Assembly (NCBI GenBank): GCA_910589415.1
Contig: OU342639.1
Location: 10,920,268-10,984,267 of the forward strand
DNA length: 64,000 nucleotides
Direction of reading: 5' to 3'
Source: Malachius bipustulatus
Lineage: Eukaryota > Arthropoda > Insecta > Coleoptera > Melyridae
Position numbers and translations under genes: made by a program. Positions 40,801 to 54,143 of this stretch are shown here, one piece after another. Below the pieces are notes generated by a model that searched no databases, was not told the DNA's origin, and was given only the letters and a program-made list of their open reading frames with translations. Numbering within the stretch: position 1 is the first letter of the stretch; every line of letters begins with the position of its first letter.

Positions 40801-43800
40801 ACCTGGCTGACTTATATCAATATTCATCCCCCTCTAACAACCCTTGTGTGACATGTGCGTTGATGAAAATTTTTGCATAAAATTCTTCAAAAGTTCTCCT
40901 TTCCAAATAACTAGAATGCATTTTTGTCACCCTTACAGAGGGGTGGGGAAAAATATAAGTGTGGACAATTTACCTCGTTATACCTGACGGATTTATATCA
41001 ATACTCATCCCCCTCTAACAACCCTTGTGTGTTATTTACATTGATGCAAATTTTTGCATTAAGTTCTTCAAAAGTTCTCCTTCCCAAATCTCTAGAATGC
41101 ACTTTTGTCACCCTTAAAGAGGGGTAGGGAAATTATAATTTTGAGAATTTCTCTCGTATACCTGGCGGATTTATATCAACATTCATTCCCCTCTAACAAC
41201 CCTTATGTGACATGTTAGTCAATGGAAATTTTCATATAATATTCTTAAATAATTCGGCTTTCCAAAAATCCAGATTGCATTTCTGTCACCCTCAATTTAG
41301 GGTGAGAAAAATTATAATTTTGAGAAGTTTACTCGTATACCTGGCTGACTTATATCAATATTCATCCCCCTCTAACAACCCTTGTGTGACATGTGCGTTG
41401 ATGAAAATTTTTGCATAAAGTTCTTCAAAAGTTCTCCTTTCCAAATAACTAGAATGCACTTTTGTCACCCTTATAGAGGGGTGGGGAAAAATATAAGTGT
41501 GGACAATTTACCTCGTATTACCTGACGGATTTATATCAATACTCATCCCCCTCTAACAACCCTTGTGTGTTATTTAAATTGATGCAAATTTTTGCATCAA
41601 GTTCTTCAAAAGTTCTCCTTCCCAAATCTCTAGAATGCACTTTTGTCACCCTTAAAGAGGGGTAGGGAAATTATAATTTTGAGAATTTCTCTCGTATACC
41701 TGGCGGATTTATATCAACATTCATTCCCCTCTAACAACCCTTATGTGACATGTTAGTCAATGGAAATTTTCATTAAATATTCTCAAAAAATTCGGCTTTT
41801 CAAAAATCCAGACTGCACTTCTGTCACCCTCAATTAAGGGTGGGAAAAATTATAATTTTGAGAAGTTTACTCGTATACCTGGCTGACTTATGTCAATATT
41901 CATCCCCCTCTAACAACCCTTGTGTGACATGTGCGTTGATGCAAATTTTTGCATTAAGTTCTTCAAAAGTTCTCCTTCCCAAATCTCTAGAATGCATTTT
42001 TGTCACCCTTAAAGAGGGGTAGGGAAATTATAATTTTGAGAATTTCTCTCGTATACCTGGCGGATTTATATCAATATTCATTCCCCTCTAACAACCCTTA
42101 TGCGGCATGTTAGTCAATGAAAATTTTCATATAATATTCTCAAAAAATTCGGCTTTCCAAAAATCCAGACTGCATTTCTGTCACCCTCAATGTAGGGTGG
42201 TAAAAATTATAATTTTGAGAAGTTTACTCGTATACCTGGCTGACTTATATCAATATTCATCCCCCTCTAACAACCCTTGTGTGACATGTGCGTTGATGAA
42301 AATTTTTGCATAAAGTTCTTCAAAAGTTCTCCTTTCCAAATAACTAGAATGCACTTTTGTCACCCTTATAGAGGGGTGGGGAAAAATATAAGTGTGGACA
42401 ATTTACCTCGTATTACCTGACGGATTTATATCAATACTCATCCCCCTCTAACAACCCTTGTGTGTTATTTAAATTGTTGCAAATTTTTGCATCAAGTTCT
42501 TCAAAAGTTCTCCTTCCCAAATCTCTAGAATGCACTTTTGTCACCCTTAAAGAGGGGTAGGGAAATTATAATTTTGAGAATTTCTCTCGTATACCTGGCG
42601 GATTTATATCAATATTCATTCCCCTCTAACAACCCTTATGCGGCATGTTAGTCAATGGAAATTTTCATATAATATTCTCAAAAAATTCGGCTTTCCAAAA
42701 ATCCAGACTGCATTTCTGTCACCCTCAATGTAGGGTGGGAAAAATTATAATTTTGAGAAGTTTACTCGTATACCTGGCTGACTTATATCAATATTCATCC
42801 CCCTCTAACAACCCTTGTGTGACATGTGCGTTGATGAAAATTTTTGCATAAAATTCTTCAAAAGTTCTCCTTTCCAAATAACTAGAATGCACTTTTGTCA
42901 CCCTTATAGAGTGGTGGGGAAAAATATAAGTGTGGACAATTTACCTCGTATTACCTGACGGATTTATATCAATACTCATCCCCCTCTAACAACCCTTGTG
43001 TGTTATTTAAATTGATGCAAATTTTTGCGTCAAGTTCTTCAAAAGTTCTCCTTCCCAAATCTCTAGAATGCACTTTTGTCACCCTTAAAGAGGGGTAGGG
43101 AAATTTTAATTTTGAGAATTTCTCTCGTATACCTGGCGGATTTATATCAACATTCATTCCCCTCTAACAACCCTTATGTGACATGTTAGTCAATGGAAAT
43201 TTTAATTAAATATTCTCAAAAAATTCGGCTTTTCAAAAATCCAGACTGCACTTCTGTCACCCTCAATTAAGGGTGGGAAAAATTATAATTTTGAGAAGTT
43301 TACTCGTATACCTGGCTGACTTATATCAATATTCATCCCCCTCTAACAACCCTTGTGTGACATGTGCGTTGATGAAAATTTTTGCATAAAGTTCTTCAAA
43401 AGTTCTCCTTTCCAAACAACTAGAATGCACTTTTGTCACCCTTATAGAGGGGTGGGGAAAAATATAAGTGTGGACAATTTACCTCGTATTACCTGACGGA
43501 TTTATATCAATACTCATCCCCCTCTAACAACCCTTGTGTGTTATTTAAATTGATGCAAATTTTTGCATCAAGTTCTTAAAAAGTTCTCCTTCCCAAATCT
43601 CTAGAATGCACTTTTGTCACCCTTAAAGAGGGGTAGGGAAATTATAATTTTGAGAATTTCTCTCGTATACCTGGCGGATTTATATCAACATTCATTCCCC
43701 TCTAACAACCCTTATGTGACATGTTAGTCAATGGAAATTTTCATTAAATATTCTCAAAAAATTCGGCTTTTCAAAAATCCAGACTGCACTTCTGTCACCC

Positions 43801-46053
43801 TCAATTAAGGGTGGGAAAAATTATAATTTTGAGAAGTTTACTCGTATACCTGGCTGACTTATATCAATATTCATCCCCCTCTAACAACCCTTGTGTGACA
43901 TGTGCGTTGATGCAAATTTTTGCATAAAGTTCTTCAAAAGTTCTCCTTTAAAAATAACTAGAATGCATTTTTGTCACCCTTACAGAGGGGTGGGGAAAAA
44001 TATAAGTGTGGACAATTTACCTCGTTATACCTGACGGATTTATATCAATACTCATCCCCCTCTAACAACCCTTGTGTGACATGTGCGTTGATGAAAATTT
44101 TTGCATAAAGTTCTTCAAAAGTTCTCCTTTCCAAATAACTAGAATGCACTATTGTCACCCTTATAGAGGGGTAGGGAAAAATATAAGTGTGGACAATTTA
44201 CCTCGTATTACCTGACGGATTTATATCAATACTCATCCCCCTCTAACAACCCTTGTGTGTTATTTAAATTGATGCAAATTTTTGCATCAAGTTCTTCAAA
44301 AGTTCTCCTTCCCAAATCTCTAGAATGCACTTTTGTCACCCTTAAAGAGGGGTAGGGAAATTATAATTTTGAGAATTTCTCTCGTATACCTGGCGGATTT
44401 ATATCAACATTCATTCCCCTCTAACAACCCTTATGCGGCATGTTAGTCAATGGAAATTTTCATATAATATTCTCAAAAAATTCGGCTTTCCAAAAATCCA
44501 GACTGCATTTCTGTCACCCTCAATGTAGGGTGGGAAAAATTATAATTTTGAGAAGTTTACTCGTATACCTGGCTGACTTATATCAATATTCATCCCCCTC
44601 TAACAACCCTTGTGTGACATGTGCGTTGATGAAAATTTTTGCATAAAGTTCTTCAAAAGTTCTCCTTTCCAAATAACTAGAATGCACTTTTGTCACCCTT
44701 ATAGAGGGGTGGGGAAAAATATAAGTGTGGACAATTTACCTCGTATTACCTGACGGATTTATATCAATACTCATCCCCCTCTAACAACCCTTGTGTGTTA
44801 TTTAAATTGTTGCAAATTTTTGCATCAAGTTCTTCAAAAGTTCTCCTTCCCAAATCTCTAGAATGCATTTTTGTCACCCTTAAAGAGGGGTAGGGAAATT
44901 ATAATTTTGAGAATTTCTCTCGTATACCTGGCGGATTTATATCAACATTCATTCCCCTCTAACAACCCTTATGCGGCATGTTAGTCAATGGAAATTTTCA
45001 TATAATATTCTCAAAAAATTCGGCTTTCCAAAAATCCAGACTGCATTTCTGTCACCCTCAATGTAGGGTGGGAAAAATTATAATTTTGAGAAGTTTACTC
45101 GTATACCTGGCTGACTTATATCAATATTCATCCCCCTCTAACAACCCTTGTGTGACATGTGCGTTGATGCAAATTTTTGCATAAAGTTCTTCAAAAGTTC
45201 TCCTTTTCAAATAACTAGAACACATTTTTGTCACCCTTACAGAGGGGTGGGGAAAAATATAAGTGTGGACAATTTACCTCGTTATACCTGACGGATTTAT
45301 ATCAATACTCATCCCCCTCTAACAACCCTTGTGTGTTATTTACATTGATGCAAATTTTTGCATTAAGTTCTTCAAAAGTTCTCCTTCCCAAATCTCTAGA
45401 ATGCATTTTTGTCACCCTTAAAGAGGGGTAGGGAAATTATAATTTTGAGAATTTCTCTCGTATACCTGGCGGATTTATATCAATATTCATTCCCCTCTAA
45501 CAACCCTTATGCGGCATGTTAGTCAATGGAAATTTTCATATAATATTCTCAAAAAATTCGGCTTTCCAAAAATCCAGACTGCATTTCTGTCACCCTCAAT
45601 GTAGGGTGGGAAAAATTATAATTTTGAGAAGTTTACTCGTATACCTGGCTGACTTATATCAATATTCATCCCCCTCTAACAACCCTTGTGTGACATGTGC
45701 GTTGATGAAAATTTTTGCATAAAGTTCTTCAAAAGTTCTCCTTTCCAAATAACTAGAATGCACTTTTGTCACCCTTATAGAGGGGTGGGGAAAAATATAA
45801 GTGTGGACAATTTACCTCGTATTACCTGACGGATTTATATCAATACTCATCCCCCTCTAACAACCCTTGTGTGTTATTTAAATTGTTGAAAATTTTTGCA
45901 TCAAGTTCTTCAAAAGTTCTCCTTCCCAAATCTCTAGAATGCACTTTTGTCACCCTTAAAGAGGGGTAGGGAAATTATAATTTTGAGAATTTCTCTCGTA
46001 TACCTGGCGGATTTATATCAACATTCATTCCCCTCTAACAACCCTTATGCGAC
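37807..46053 (+). repeat. Homogeneous A-B-C (538-bp) region
   Basis: Mostly simple 538-bp units: A starts at 38,704, 39,242, 39,599, 40,136, 40,674, 41,212, 41,750, 42,107, 42,645, 43,183, 44,440, 44,978 and 45,516. Exceptions are shortened units in which one B/C chimera replaces B plus C (39,421 and the segment before 42,107), and a C-to-B junction lacking A at about 38,346. Blocks near 39,599 and 42,107 repeat at about 2,508 bp. No D monomer was seen here, so this region is a distinct homogenisation domain. Confidence 0.82.
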
Positions 46054-46128
46054 ATGTTAGTCAATGGAAATTTTCATATAATATTCTCAAAAAATTCGGC
46101 TTTCTAAAAATATTGAGTGCACTTCTGT

Positions 46129-46146
46129 CACCCTTAATTAAGGGTG
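46129..46146. repeat. Perfect 18-bp palindrome in satellite dyad position
   Basis: CACCCTTAATTAAGGGTG equals its own reverse complement. It sits where other monomers have the interrupted dyad CACCCT-N6-AGGGTG. Confidence 0.9.
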
Positions 46147-46232
46147 GGAAAAATTATAATATTGAGAATTTCTCTCGTATACCTGGCGGATTTATATCAA
46201 CATTCATTCCCCTCTAACAACCCTTATGTGAC

Positions 46233-46416
46233 ATGTTAGTCAATGGAAATTTTCATATAATATTCTTAAAAAATTCGGCTTTCCAAAAATATAGAGTGCA
46301 CTTCTGTCACCCTTAATTTAAGGTGGGAAAAATTATAATTTTGAGAATTTATCTCGTAATACCTGGCGGATTTACCTATATCAATATTCATTCCCCTCTA
46401 ACAACCCTTGTGTGCT
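46233..46416 (+). repeat. Type E satellite monomer (184 bp), copy 1
   Basis: Starts like A but reads AAAATATAGAGTGCACTTC, then CACCCTTAATTTAAGGTGGG, and has two small gains (CGTAATACC; ATTTACCTATATC). These make it 184 bp rather than 179. It is followed by a D monomer that itself carries GCAAAATCTTGC. Confidence 0.85.
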
Positions 46417-48208
46417 ATGTGCGTTGACGCAAAATCTTGCATAAAGTCCTCCAAAAGTCCCTATTTCCAAAAATCCAGACTGCACTTCTGTCACCCTCAA
46501 TTTAGGGTGGGAAAAATCATAATTTTGAGAATTTATCTCGTATACCTGGCTGACTTATATCAATATTCATCCCCCTCTAACAACCCTTGTGTGGCATGTG
46601 CGTTGATGCAAATTTTTGCATTAAGTTCTACAAAAGTCCTCCTTCCCAAATCTATAGAATGCACTTTTGTCACCCTTAAAGAGGGGTAGGAAATTATAAT
46701 TTTGATAATTTCTCTCGTATACCTGGCGGATTTATATCAATATTCATTCCCCTCTAACAACCCTTATGCGACATGTTAGTCAATGGAAATTTTCATATAA
46801 TATTCTCAAAAAATTCGGCTTTCCAAAAATCCGGACTGCACTTCTGTCACCTTCAATTTAGGGTGGAAAAAATTATAATTTTGAGAAGTTTACTCGTATA
46901 CCTGGCTGACTTATATCAATATTCATCCCCCTCTAACAACCCTTGTGTGACATGTGCGTTGATGAAAATTTTTGCATAAAGTTCTTCAAAAGTTCTCCTT
47001 TCCAAATAACTAGAATGCACTTTTGTCACCCTTATAGAGGGGTGGGGAAAAATATAAGTGTGGACAATTTACCTCGTATTACCTGACGGATTTATATCAA
47101 TACTCATCCCCCTCTAACAACCCTTGTGTGTTATTTAAATTGATGCAAATTTTTGCATCAAGTTCTTCAAAAGTTCTCCTTCTCAAATCTCTAGAATGCA
47201 CTTTTGTCACCCTTAAAGAGGGGTAGGGAAATTATAATTTTGAGAATTTCTCTCGTATACCTGGCGGATTTATATCAACATTCATTCCCCTCTAACAACC
47301 CTTATGTGACATGTTAGTCAATGGAAATTTTCATATAATATTCTCAAAAAATTCGGCTTTCCAAAAATCCAGACTGCATTTCTGTCACCCTCAATTTAGG
47401 GTGGGAAAAATTATAATTTTGAGAAGTTTACTCGTATACCTGGCTGACTTATATCAATATTCATCCCCCTCTAACAACCCTTGTGTGCTATGTGCGTTGA
47501 CGCAAATTCTTGCTTAAAGTCCTCCAAAAGTCCCTCTTTCCAAAAATCCAGACTGCACTTCTGTCACCCTCAATTTAGGGTGGAAAAAATTATAATTTTG
47601 AGAAGTTTACTCGTATACCTGGCTGACTTATATCAATATTCATCCCCCTCTAACAACCCTTGTGTGACATGTGCGTTGATGAAAATTTTTGCATAAAGTT
47701 CTTCAAAAGTTCTCCTTTCCAAATAACTAGAATGCACTTTTGTCACCCTTACAGAGGGGTGGGGAAAAATATAAGTGTGGACAATTTACCTCGTATTACC
47801 TGACGGATTTATATCAATACTCATCCCCCTCTAACAACCCTTGTGTGTTATTTAAATTGATGCAAATTTTTGCATCAAGTTCTTCAAAAGTTCTCCTTTC
47901 CAAACAACTAGAATGCACTTTTGTCACCCTTACAGAGGGGTGGGGAAAAATATAAGTGTGGACAATTTACCTCGTATTACCTGACGGATTTATATCAATA
48001 CTCATCCCCCTCTAACAACCATTGTGTGTTATTTACATTGATGCAAATTTTTGCATTAGGTTCTTCAAAAGTCCTCCTTCCCAAATCTATAGAATGCACT
48101 TTTGTCACCCTTAAAGAGGGGTACGGAAATTATAATTTTGAGAATTTCTCTCGTGTACCTGGCGGATTTATATCAACATTCATTCCCCTCTAACAACCCT
48201 TATGCGAC

Positions 48209-48392
48209 ATGTTAGTCAATGGAAATTTTCATATAATATTCTTAAAAAATTCGGCTTTCCAAAAATATAGAGTGCACTTCTGTCACCCTTAATTTAAGGT
48301 GGGAAAAATTATAATTTTGAGAATTTATCTCGTAATACCTGGCGGATTTACCTATATCAATATTCATTCCCCTCTAACAACCCTTGTGTGCT
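48209..48392 (+). repeat. Type E satellite monomer (184 bp), copy 2
   Basis: Same markers and length as the copy at 46,233, again followed by a D monomer with GCAAAATCTTGC. The E-D pair therefore moves as a unit. Confidence 0.85.
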
Positions 48393-48900
48393 ATGTGCGT
48401 TGACGCAAAATCTTGCATAAAGTCCTCCAAAAGTCCCTATTTCCAAAAATCCAGACTGCACTTCTGTCGCCCTCAATTTAGGGTGGAAAAAATAATAATT
48501 TTGAGAAGTTTACTCGTATACCCGGCTGACTTATATCAATATTCATCCCCCTCTAACAACCCTTGTGTGGCATGTGCGTTGATGCAAATTTTTGCATAAA
48601 GATCTTCAAAAATTCTCCTTAACAAATAACTAGAATGCACTTTTGTCACCCTTAAAGAGGGGTACGGAAATTATAATTTTGAGAATTTCTCTCGTGTACC
48701 TGGCGGATTTATATCAACATTCATTCCCCTCTAACAACCCTTATGCGACATGTTAGTCAATGGAAATTTTCATATAATATTCTCAAAAAATTCGGCTTTC
48801 CAAAAATCCAGACTGCACTTCTGTCCCCCTCAATGTAGGGTGGGAAAAATTATAATTTTGAGAATTTATCTCGTATACCTGGCTGACTTATGTCAATATT

Positions 48901-48951
48901 AATATTTATTTATTAACGCCAGAAGCAATTTACACAAATTATAAACAATAG
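48901..48951 (-). mobile_element. 51-bp 5'-truncated retroelement-like fragment in satellite, copy 1
   Basis: Non-satellite sequence inserted after CAATATT in a monomer and followed by ATATTCATT. ATATT is therefore a likely 5-bp target-site duplication. On the minus strand it ends GGCGTTAATAAATAAATATT, an A-rich 3' tail like those of many insect LINEs. That identity is inferred from the tail and the duplication only; no coding sequence remains. Confidence 0.6.
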
Positions 48952-51900
48952 ATATTCATTCATCTCTAACAACCCTTGTGTGGCATGTGCGTTGATGCAA
49001 ATTTTTGCATAAAATTCTTCAAATGTTCTCCTTTTCAAATAACTAGAATGCACTTTTGTCACCCTTACAGAGGGGTGGGGAAAAATATAAGTGTGGACAA
49101 TTTACCTCGTATTACCTGACGGATTTATATCAATACTCATCCCCCTCTAACAACCCTTATGTGACATGTTAGTCAATGGAAATTTTCATATAATATTCTC
49201 AAAAAACTCGGCTTTCCAAAAATCCAGACTGCACTTCTGTCACCCTCAATTTAGGGTGGGAAAAATTATAATTTTGAGAAGTTTACTCGTATACCTGGCT
49301 GACTTATATCAATAATCATCCCCCTCTAACAACCCTTGTGTGACATGTGCGCTGATGAAAATTTTTGCATAAAGTTCTTCAAAAGTTCTCCTTTCCAAAT
49401 AACTAGAATGCACTTTTGTCACCCTTACAGAGGGGTGGGGAAAAATATAAGTGTGGACAATTTACCTCGTATTACCTGACGGATTTATATCAATACTCAT
49501 CCCCCTCTAACAACCCTTGTGTGTTATTTACATTGATGCAAATTTTTGCATCAAGTTCTTCAAAAGTTCTCCTTCCCAAATCTCTAGAATGCACTTTTTT
49601 CACCCTTAAAGAGGGGTAGGGAAATTATAATTTTGAGAATTTCTCTCGTATACCTGGCGGATTTATATCAACATTCATTCCCCTCTAACAACCCTTATGT
49701 GACATGTTAGTCAATGGAAATTTTCATATAATATTCTCAAAAAATTCGGCTTTCCAAAAATCTAGACTGCACTTCTGTTACCCTCAATTTAGGGTGGGAA
49801 AAATCATAATTTTGAGAATTTATCTCGTATACCTGGCTGACTTATATCAATATTCATCCCCCTCTAACAACCCTTGTGTGGCATGTGCGTTGATGCAAAT
49901 TTTTGCAATACGTTCTACAAAAGTCCTCCTTCTCAAATCTATAGAATGCACTTTTGTCACCCTTAAAGAGGGGTAGGAAATTATAATTTTGATAATTTCT
50001 CTCGTATACCTGGCGGATTTATATCAATATTCATTCCCCTCTAACAGCCCTTATGCGACATGTTAGTCAATGGAAATTTTCATATAATATTCTCAAAAAA
50101 TTCGGCTTTCCAAAAATCCAGACTGCATTTCTGTCACCCTCAATGTAGGGTGGGAAAAATTATAATTTTGAGAAGTTTACTCGTATACCTGGCTGACTTA
50201 TATCAATATTCATCCCCCTCTAACAACCCTTATGTGACATGTTAGTCAATGGAAATTTTCATATAATATTCTCAAAAAATTCGGCTTTCCAAAAATCCAG
50301 ACTGCATTTCTGTCCCCCTCAATGTAGGGTGGGAAAAATCATAATTTTGAGAAGTTTACTCGTATACCTGGCTGACTTATATCAATATTCATCCCCCTCT
50401 ATCAACCCTTGTGTGGCATGTGCGTTGATGCTAATTTTTGCATAAAGTTCTTCAAAAGTTCTCCTTTCCAAATAACAAGAATGCATTTTTGTCACCCTTA
50501 CAGAGGGGTGGGGAAAAATATAAGTGTGGACAATTTACCTCGTATTACCTGACGGATTTATATCAATACTCATCCCCCTCTAACAACCCTTATGTGACAT
50601 GTTAGTCAATGGAAATTTTCATATAATATTCTCAAAAAATTCGGCTTTCCAAAAATCCAGACTGCATTTCTGTCACCCTCAATGTAGGGTGGGAAAAATT
50701 ATAATTTTGAGAAGTTTACTCGTATACCTGGCTGACTTATATCAATATTCATCCCCCTCTATCAACCCTTGTGTGGCATGTGCGTTGATGCTAATTTTTG
50801 CATAAAGTTCTTCAAAAGTTCTCCTTTCCAAATAACTAGAATGCACTTTTGTCACCCTTACAGAGGGGTGGGGAAAAATATAAGTGTGGACAATTTACCT
50901 CGTATTACCTGACGGATTTATATCAATACTCATCCCCCCCTAACAACCCTTGTGTGTTATTTACATTGATGCAAATTTTTGCATCAAGTTCTTCAAAAGT
51001 TCTCCTTCCCAAATCTCTAGAATGCACTTTTTTCACCCTTAAAGAGGGGTAGGGAAATTATAATTTTGAGAATTTCTCTCGTATACCTGGCGGATTTATA
51101 TCAACATTCATTCCCCTCTAACAACCCTTATGTGACATGTTAGTCAATGGAAATTTTCATATAATATTCTCAAAAAATTCGGCTTTCCAAAAATCCAGAC
51201 TGCACTACTGTTACCCTCAATTTAGGGTGGGAAAAATCATAATTTTGAGAATTTATCTCGTATACCTGGCTGACTTATATCAATATTCATCCCCCTCTAA
51301 CAACCCTTGTGTGCTATGTGCGTTGACGCAAATTCTTGCATAAAGTCCTCCAAAAGTCCCTCTTTCCAAAAATCCAGACTGCACTTCTGTCACCCTCAAT
51401 TTAGGGTGGGAAAAATTATAATTTTGAGAAGTTTACTCGTATACCTGGCTGACTTATATCAATAATCATCCCCCTCTAACAACCCTTGTGTGACATGTGC
51501 GTTGATGAAAATTTTTGCATAAAGTTCTTCAAAAGTTATCCTTTCCAAATAACTAGAATGCACTTTTGTCACCCTTACAGAGGGGTGGGGAAAAATATAA
51601 GTGTGGACAATTTACCTCGTATTACCTGACGGATTTATATCAATACTCATCCCCCTCTAACAACCCTTGTGTGTTATTTACATTGATGCAAATTTTTGCA
51701 TTAAGTTCTACAAAAGTCCTCCTTCCCAAATCTATAGAATGCACTTTTGTCACCCTTAAAGAGGGGTAGGAAATTATAATTTTGATAATTTCTCTCGTAT
51801 ACCTGGCGGATTTATATCAATATTCATTCCCCTCTAACAACCCTTATGCGACATGTTAGTCAATGGAAATTTTCATATAATATTCTCAAAAAATTCGGCT

Positions 51901-52719
51901 TTTCAAAAATCCAGACTGCATTTCTGTCACCCTCAATGTAGGGTGGGAAAAATTATAATTTTGAGAAGTTTACTCGTATACCTGGCTGACTTATATCAAT
52001 ATTCATCCCCCTCTAACAACCCTTGTGTGCTATGTGCGTTGACGCAAATTCTTGCATAAAGTCCTCCAAAAGTCCCTCTTTCCAAAAATCCAGACTGCAC
52101 TTCTGTCACCTTCAATTTAGGGTGGAAAAAATTATAATTTTGAGAAGTTTACTCGTATACCTGGCTGACTTATATCAATATTCATCCCCCTCTAACAACC
52201 CTTGTGTGACATGTGCGTTGATGCAAATTTTTGCATAAAAATCTTCAAAAGTTCTCCTTTTCAAATAGCTAGAATGCACTTTTGTCACCCTTACAGAGGG
52301 GTGGGGAAAAATATAAGTGTGGACAATTTACTTCGTATTACCTGACGGATTTATATCAATACTCATCCCCCTCTAACAACCCTTGTGTGTTATTTACATG
52401 ATGCAAATTTTTGCATCAAGTTCTTCAAAAGTTCTCCTTCCCAAATCTCTAGAATGCACTTTTGTCACCCTTAAAGAGGGGTAGAGAAATTATAATTTTG
52501 AGAATTTCTCTCGTGTACCTGGCGGATTTATATCAACATTCATTCTTCTCTAACAACCCTTATGTGACATGTTAGTCAATGGAAATTTTCATATAATATT
52601 CTCAAAAAATTCGGCTTTCCAAAAATCCAGACTGCATTTCTGTCCCCCTCAATGTAGGGTGGGAAAAATTATAATTTTGAGAATTTATCTCGTATACCTG
52701 GCTGACTTATGTCAATATT

Positions 52720-52770
52720 AATATTTATTTATTAACGCCAGAAGCAATTTACACAAATTATAAACAATAG
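52720..52770 (-). mobile_element. 51-bp retroelement-like fragment, copy 2
   Basis: Same 51 bp, same position within the monomer and same ATATT flanks as copy 1. It spread by satellite amplification, not by a new insertion. Confidence 0.6.
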
Positions 52771-53522
52771 ATATTCATTCATCTCTAACAACCCTTGTGT
52801 GGCATGTGCGTTGATGCTAATTTTTGCATAAAGTTCTTCAAATGTTCTCCTTTCCAAATAACAAGAATGCATTTTTGTCACCCTTACAGAGGGGTGGGGA
52901 AAAATATAAGTGTGGACAATTTACCTCGTATTACCTGACGGATTTATATCAATACTCATCCCCCTCTAACAACCCTTATGTGACATGTTAGTCAATGGAA
53001 ATTTTCATATAATATTCTCAAAAAATTCGGCTTTCCAAAAATCCAGACTGCACTTCTGTCACCCTCAATTTAGGGTGGGAAAAATTATAATTTTGAGAAG
53101 TTTACTCGTATACCTGGCTGACTTATATCAATATTCATCCCCCTCTAACAACCCTTGTGTGACATGTGCGTTGATGCAAATTTTAGCATAAAGTTCTTCA
53201 AAAGTTCTCCTTTTCAAATAACTAGAATGCACTTTTGTCACCCTTACAGAGGGGTGGGGAAAAATATAAGTGTGGACAATTTACCTCGTATTACCTGACG
53301 GATTTATATCAATACTCATCCCCCCCTAACAACCCTTGTGTGTTATTTACATTGATGCAAATTTTTGCATTAGGTTCTTCAAAAGTCCTTCTTCCCAAAT
53401 CTATAGAATGCACTTTTGTCACCCTTAAAGAGGGGTACGGAAATTATAATTTTGAGAATTTCTCTCGTGTACCTGGCGGATTTATATCAACATTCATTCC
53501 CCTCTAACAACCCTTATGCGAC

Positions 53523-53706
53523 ATGTTAGTCAATGGAAATTTTCATATAATATTCTTAAAAAATTCGGCTTTCCAAAAATATAGAGTGCACTTCTGTCAC
53601 CCTTAATTTAAGGTGGGAAAAATTATAATTTTGAGAATTTATCTCGTAATACCTGGCGGATTTACCTATATCAATATTCATTCCCCTCTAACAACCCTTG
53701 TGTGCT
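53523..53706 (+). repeat. Type E satellite monomer (184 bp), copy 3
   Basis: Same markers and length as the other two E copies. The D monomer that follows is interrupted by the 51-bp insertion at 53,858, whereas the D after copy 2 is not. Confidence 0.85.
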
Positions 53707-53857
53707 ATGTGCGTTGACGCAAAATCTTGCATAAAGTCCTCCAAAAGTTCCTATTTCCAAAAATCCAGACTGCACTTCTGTCACCCTCAATTTAGGGTGG
53801 AAAAAATAATAATTTTGAGAAGTTTACTCGTATACCCGGCTGACTTATGTCAATATT

Positions 53858-53908
53858 AATATTTATTTATTAACGCCAGAAGCAATTTACACAAATTATA
53901 AACAATAG
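53858..53908 (-). mobile_element. 51-bp retroelement-like fragment, copy 3
   Basis: Same fragment, here in a monomer whose upstream part is the E-linked D type. The downstream flank is ATTCATTCCCCTC rather than ATTCATTCATCTC, so an exchange joined the insertion to a different monomer background. Confidence 0.6.
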
Positions 53909-54092
53909 ATATTCATTCCCCTCTAACAACCCTTTTGTGACATGTTAGTCAATGGAAATTTTCATATAATATTCTCAAAAAATTCGGCTTTCCAAAAATC
54001 CAGACTGCACTTCTGTCACCCTCAATGTAGGGTGGGAAAAATTATAATTTTGAGAATTTATCTCGTATACCTGGCTGACTTATGTCAATATT

Positions 54093-54143
54093 AATATTTA
54101 TTTATTAACGCCAGAAGCAATTTACACAAATTATAAACAATAG
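54093..54143 (-). mobile_element. 51-bp retroelement-like fragment, copy 4
   Basis: Starts 235 bp after copy 3, which is one 179-bp monomer plus 56 bp (51-bp insert plus 5-bp duplication). Two adjacent monomers therefore both carry the insertion. Confidence 0.6.
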
